Part shown: positions 12,141 to 14,281 of the stretch, piece after piece
How positions within the stretch are numbered: position 1 is the stretch's first letter
Layout: every line of letters starts with the position of its first letter
Assembly (NCBI GenBank): GCA_900765165.1
Contig: CAAFQR010000196.1
Location: 1 to 14,281 of the forward strand
Direction: 5' to 3'
DNA: 14,281 nucleotides
Source of the DNA: Veillonellaceae bacterium
GTDB lineage: Bacteria > Bacillota > Negativicutes > Veillonellales > Veillonellaceae
Made by a program: the position numbers and the translations under genes
The notes under the pieces: model-generated
Seen by the model: only the letters and a program-made list of their open reading frames with translations
What the model was told of the DNA's origin: nothing
The model's database searches: none

Positions 12141-14042
12141 GTGGATATTCGTATTGCCGAAAATTGCGGATTTTGCTACGGTGTTAAACGCGCCGTCAAT
12201 ATGGCGAACGACACAGCGGAGCATACTCAAAAGAGTTATACGTTAGGGCCGATTATTCACAACCCGCAGGTTGTAGAGTCCCTGGAGAATAATGGCGTAT
12301 ACGCCGTTAATAAATTAGATGACGTACCGGGCGGTACTGTTATCATTCGCTCTCACGGTGTAGGGCCGGCTATCTACAAAGAAGCTTCCGAACGAGGCCT
12401 CAACGTGGTAGATGCTACATGTCCGCACGTGAAAAAAGCCCAGCAGGATGCAAAGTCTGTTATTGATGCAGGAAAAACACTTGTCATTTTAGGTGAAAAA
12501 AAGCATCCTGAAGTAATCAGCATTAACTTATGGGCTGATAACAAGGGTATAATCGTGGAAACGGAAGAAGACGCCAAAATTCTGCCTTTCGTGGAAAATA
12601 TGGGCGTAGTTGTACAAACTACCTTTTCACAATTTAAATTTCAAAGTATAATAGAGATATTAGAAAAAAAAGCTAAGAATCTTGAGGTTTTCAAAACCAT
12701 TTGTACAGCAACTCAGGAACGTCAAAATTCCGCCGTTGCACTGGCAAAGGAAGTTAATCTCATGATTGTGGTAGGCGGGAAAAACAGTGGCAACACGAAC
12801 AGATTGGCAGAGGTTTGTCGTGGTGTCGGTTGTCCTACTTACCATATAGAAACCGCTGCCGAATTAGAAGTATCTTGGTTTAAAGGGGTACAAACGGTAG
12901 GGGTTACAGCCGGTGCATCGACACCCGACTGGATAATTAAGGAGGTCATTGACGCGATGAATGAATTTGAAGAATTGTTAACTGCACAAACTGACTGGGC
13001 AGAAGATTTGAAGAAAGGATCTGTGGTAAACGGTACTGTAGCACAGGTTGAAGACGAACGTGCTTACGTATCCATCGGATATAAAACGGAAGCAGTTTTG
13101 AACCGTACTGAAATTTCCTACCCGGCACCGGACTCTGCCAAAGACGTGTTGCACGAAGGCGACCAGATTAAAGCGGTTATCATGAACCACATTAAAGAAG
13201 ACAACCCGATCTACTTGTCCGTAACCCGTTTGGCTAAAGACGAAGATTGGCAATATGTACAGGAAGCACAGGAAAAAGACGAAGCTATCGTATGTAAAGG
13301 TGTGGACGCAATCCCGGCTGGCTTGGTAGTTACCGTTAAATCCTTGCGTGGTTTCATTCCTTTGAGCCAGGGCGATGTACATTTCGTAAAATCCTTGGAC
13401 AACTTGGTTGGTCAGGAATTCGAAGCTAAAGTATTGGAAATCGATGAAAAGAAAAATCGTTTGGTTCTTTCCCGTCGTGCCGTACTTGAAGTTGAACGTC
13501 AGGCTAAATTGGAAGAAGCTCTTAAAAACATCACTGTTGGTGAAAACTACAAAGGTATCGTTCGTAAGATTATGCCTTACGGCGCATTCGTAGATATCGG
13601 CGGTATTGAAGGCTTGTTGCACATCTCCGACATCTCCTGGCACAAGATTAAGAAAGTAGAAGACGTACTTTCTGTTGGTCAGGAAATCGAAGTTAAATTG
13701 CAGTCCTTCGATCCGGAAAGCAATAAACTTTCCTTGTCCTTGAAAGCTTTGACTAAGAGCCCGTGGGACTTGGCTGAAGAAACCATTAAAGTTGGCGATG
13801 TATTGACTGGTAAGGTTGTTCGCTTGGTAGCTTACGGTGCATTCGTAGCTGTTAACGACGACATCCAGGGCTTGTTGCACATCTCCCAGGTTACTAAACA
13901 GCGCAATGCTAAAGTAGAAGACTACTTGACTCGTGGCCGTGAAGTAGAATTTAAAGTAATTTCTTTCAACAAAGACGAAAAGAAATTGGGCTTAGCTTTG
14001 ACTGAACTCATGGAACCTGTTGCATCTAACGACGCTGAATAA
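12141..14042 (+). CDS. ispH: IspH - ribosomal protein S1 fusion (HMBPP reductase with four S1 domains)
   Basis: The N-terminal part (1 to about 280) is 4-hydroxy-3-methylbut-2-enyl diphosphate reductase, the last step of the MEP pathway, making IPP and DMAPP with an iron-sulfur cluster. Expected cluster cysteines are Cys12 (GFCYGV), Cys94 (DATCPHVKK) and Cys188 (KTICTATQERQ). Active-site His40, His72, His122 and Glu124 are present, as are GKNSGNTNRL and AGASTPDW. The usual HPEVxG Gly is Ser127. The C-terminal part holds four S1/OB RNA-binding domains, about 291-363, 380-446, 465-536 and 550-622, as in Firmicute S1-like proteins. Start is GTG with AAAGGAG 7 bases upstream. This fusion is known in clostridia and Negativicutes. 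An in-frame Shine-Dalgarno and ATG (Met273) lie at the junction. My count of leucine codons gives TTG 1 of 14 before Met273 but 28 of 36 after it. Confidence 0.95.
   Translation: MDIRIAENCGFCYGVKRAVNMANDTAEHTQKSYTLGPIIHNPQVVESLENNGVYAVNKLDDVPGGTVIIRSHGVGPAIYKEASERGLNVVDATCPHVKKAQQDAKSVIDAGKTLVILGEKKHPEVISINLWADNKGIIVETEEDAKILPFVENMGVVVQTTFSQFKFQSIIEILEKKAKNLEVFKTICTATQERQNSAVALAKEVNLMIVVGGKNSGNTNRLAEVCRGVGCPTYHIETAAELEVSWFKGVQTVGVTAGASTPDWIIKEVIDAMNEFEELLTAQTDWAEDLKKGSVVNGTVAQVEDERAYVSIGYKTEAVLNRTEISYPAPDSAKDVLHEGDQIKAVIMNHIKEDNPIYLSVTRLAKDEDWQYVQEAQEKDEAIVCKGVDAIPAGLVVTVKSLRGFIPLSQGDVHFVKSLDNLVGQEFEAKVLEIDEKKNRLVLSRRAVLEVERQAKLEEALKNITVGENYKGIVRKIMPYGAFVDIGGIEGLLHISDISWHKIKKVEDVLSVGQEIEVKLQSFDPESNKLSLSLKALTKSPWDLAEETIKVGDVLTGKVVRLVAYGAFVAVNDDIQGLLHISQVTKQRNAKVEDYLTRGREVEFKVISFNKDEKKLGLALTELMEPVASNDAE
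12939..12959 (+). promoter_or_regulatory. internal ribosome binding site and ATG at the IspH/S1 junction
   Basis: AAGGAGGT (12939-12946), a near-perfect anti-SD match, precedes an in-frame ATG at 12957 (Met273). The spacing from GGAGG is 11 bases, a little long but workable. Initiation here would give a free 361-aa protein starting MNEFEELLTAQ, as separate S1-like proteins do. Confidence 0.55.
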
Positions 14043-14065
14043 TCAGTTCGTTACTAAACAACGTA

Positions 14066-14087
14066 TATTAGAAATCCCTTTCTAATA
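14066..14087 (+). other. hairpin between ispH-S1 stop and terminator
   Basis: TATTAGAAA and TTTCTAATA form perfect 9-bp arms around a TCCC loop, 24 bases after the stop codon. No T-run follows, so it is not itself a terminator. It may protect the 3' end of the S1 message. Confidence 0.5.
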
Positions 14088-14105
14088 GAAATAACGCTTA
14101 TACCG

Positions 14106-14146
14106 AAAAACCGCTTTCGTAGGTATTCCTATGGAAGCGGTTTTTT
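14106..14146 (+). terminator. strong intrinsic terminator after ispH-S1
   Basis: AAAAACCGCTT (14106-14116) pairs with AAGCGGTTTTT (14135-14145), an inner TAGG/CCTA closes the loop, and the stem runs into TTTTTTG. The A-rich left flank suggests it could also work on the minus strand. Confidence 0.92.
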
Positions 14147-14157
14147 GTATCCAGGTA

Positions 14158-14166
14158 TGATATAAT
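14158..14166 (+). promoter_or_regulatory. extended -10 promoter of the last gene
   Basis: TGATATAAT, with the -10 box at 14161-14166, begins 12 bases after the terminator T-run and 33 bases before the last start codon. The -35 position falls in the terminator stem and does not match. These nine bases are identical to those of the scpA promoter. Confidence 0.6.
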
Positions 14167-14198
14167 GGATACATTCTTTAGAAAGGATATTATAGTGT

Positions 14199-14281
14199 AT
14201 GAATTGGAAAAAAGGCATAACCATTTTGGTTGTGTTAGTGTTAATATTCTTGATTTGGCATAATTCGTGGCTCAGCGCCGC
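14199..14281 (+). CDS. N-terminus of an unidentified membrane or exported protein (partial)
   Basis: The frame is open from ATG at 14199 to the window end, 27 codons plus two bases. It encodes MNWKKG followed by a strongly hydrophobic stretch (ITILVVLVLIFLIW) and then HNSWLSA, a typical signal anchor or signal peptide. AAAGGA (14182-14187) lies 11 bases upstream. A GTG at 14195 in another frame has better spacing but stops after 22 codons. The function cannot be told from this fragment. Confidence 0.6.
   Translation, partial: MNWKKGITILVVLVLIFLIWHNSWLSA

Noticed and set aside
12978..13880. 300-residue open frame on the minus strand opposite the S1 domains
   Set aside because: It mirrors a highly codon-biased gene, has no good ribosome binding site and no recognisable domain. 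It is an antisense by-product of codon bias.
1..14281. CRISPR array, IS element, prophage or tRNA/rRNA genes
   Set aside because: No regular repeat-spacer pattern, transposase or integrase coding region, or clover-leaf/rRNA sequence was seen on either strand.

Overview
The window looks like chromosomal core DNA from a diderm Firmicute of the Negativicutes (Veillonella/Megasphaera/Dialister type). Three things point there: Firmicute-style scpA-scpB-rluB order followed by cmk-plsC and an IspH-ribosomal protein S1 fusion; strong GGAGG-type ribosome binding sites; and a phosphoethanolamine-transferase-like membrane enzyme, which suggests an outer membrane with LPS. The species cannot be fixed by eye. 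I see no rRNA, tRNA, IS element, prophage or CRISPR array.

Layout. (1) 1-262: intergenic DNA downstream of a minus-strand operon, with a 19-bp inverted repeat and a second weak terminator-like hairpin. (2) 263-3527, minus strand: a complete polar amino-acid ABC importer in the order ATPase, lipoprotein binding protein, permease, permease. It has a clear promoter (3655-3683), and a long terminator-like hairpin fills most of its 5' leader. (3) 3871-4323, plus strand: a GNAT acetyltransferase, divergent from the importer. (4) 4324-4519: a convergent region with two terminators and an AT-rich palindrome. (5) 4520-6337, minus strand: the phosphoethanolamine-transferase-like protein. (6) 6477-12024, plus strand: scpA, scpB, rluB, a BaiN/HI0933-type flavoprotein, cmk and plsC. 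(7) 12052-14146: ispH-S1 with its own promoter and a strong terminator. (8) From 14199: the first 27 codons of a membrane or secreted protein cut by the window end.

The plus-strand cluster joins chromosome segregation (ScpAB), rRNA modification (RluB), nucleotide supply (Cmk), phospholipid synthesis (PlsC), isoprenoid synthesis (IspH) and translation (S1). It is a growth-related housekeeping set, probably read as several overlapping transcripts. The importer and the phosphoethanolamine-transferase-like gene are separate units.

The most interesting signals are: an in-frame Shine-Dalgarno plus ATG exactly at the IspH/S1 junction, with an abrupt codon-use change there, suggesting that free S1 is also made; a 27-bp near-perfect palindrome built from two 12-bp tandem repeats in the scpA leader; a GTGA-loop hairpin in three leaders of the plus-strand cluster; the leader hairpin of the importer operon; and an approximately 125-residue Arg/Gly/Ser-rich tail on the pseudouridine synthase. 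No wholly new multi-gene system is evident.
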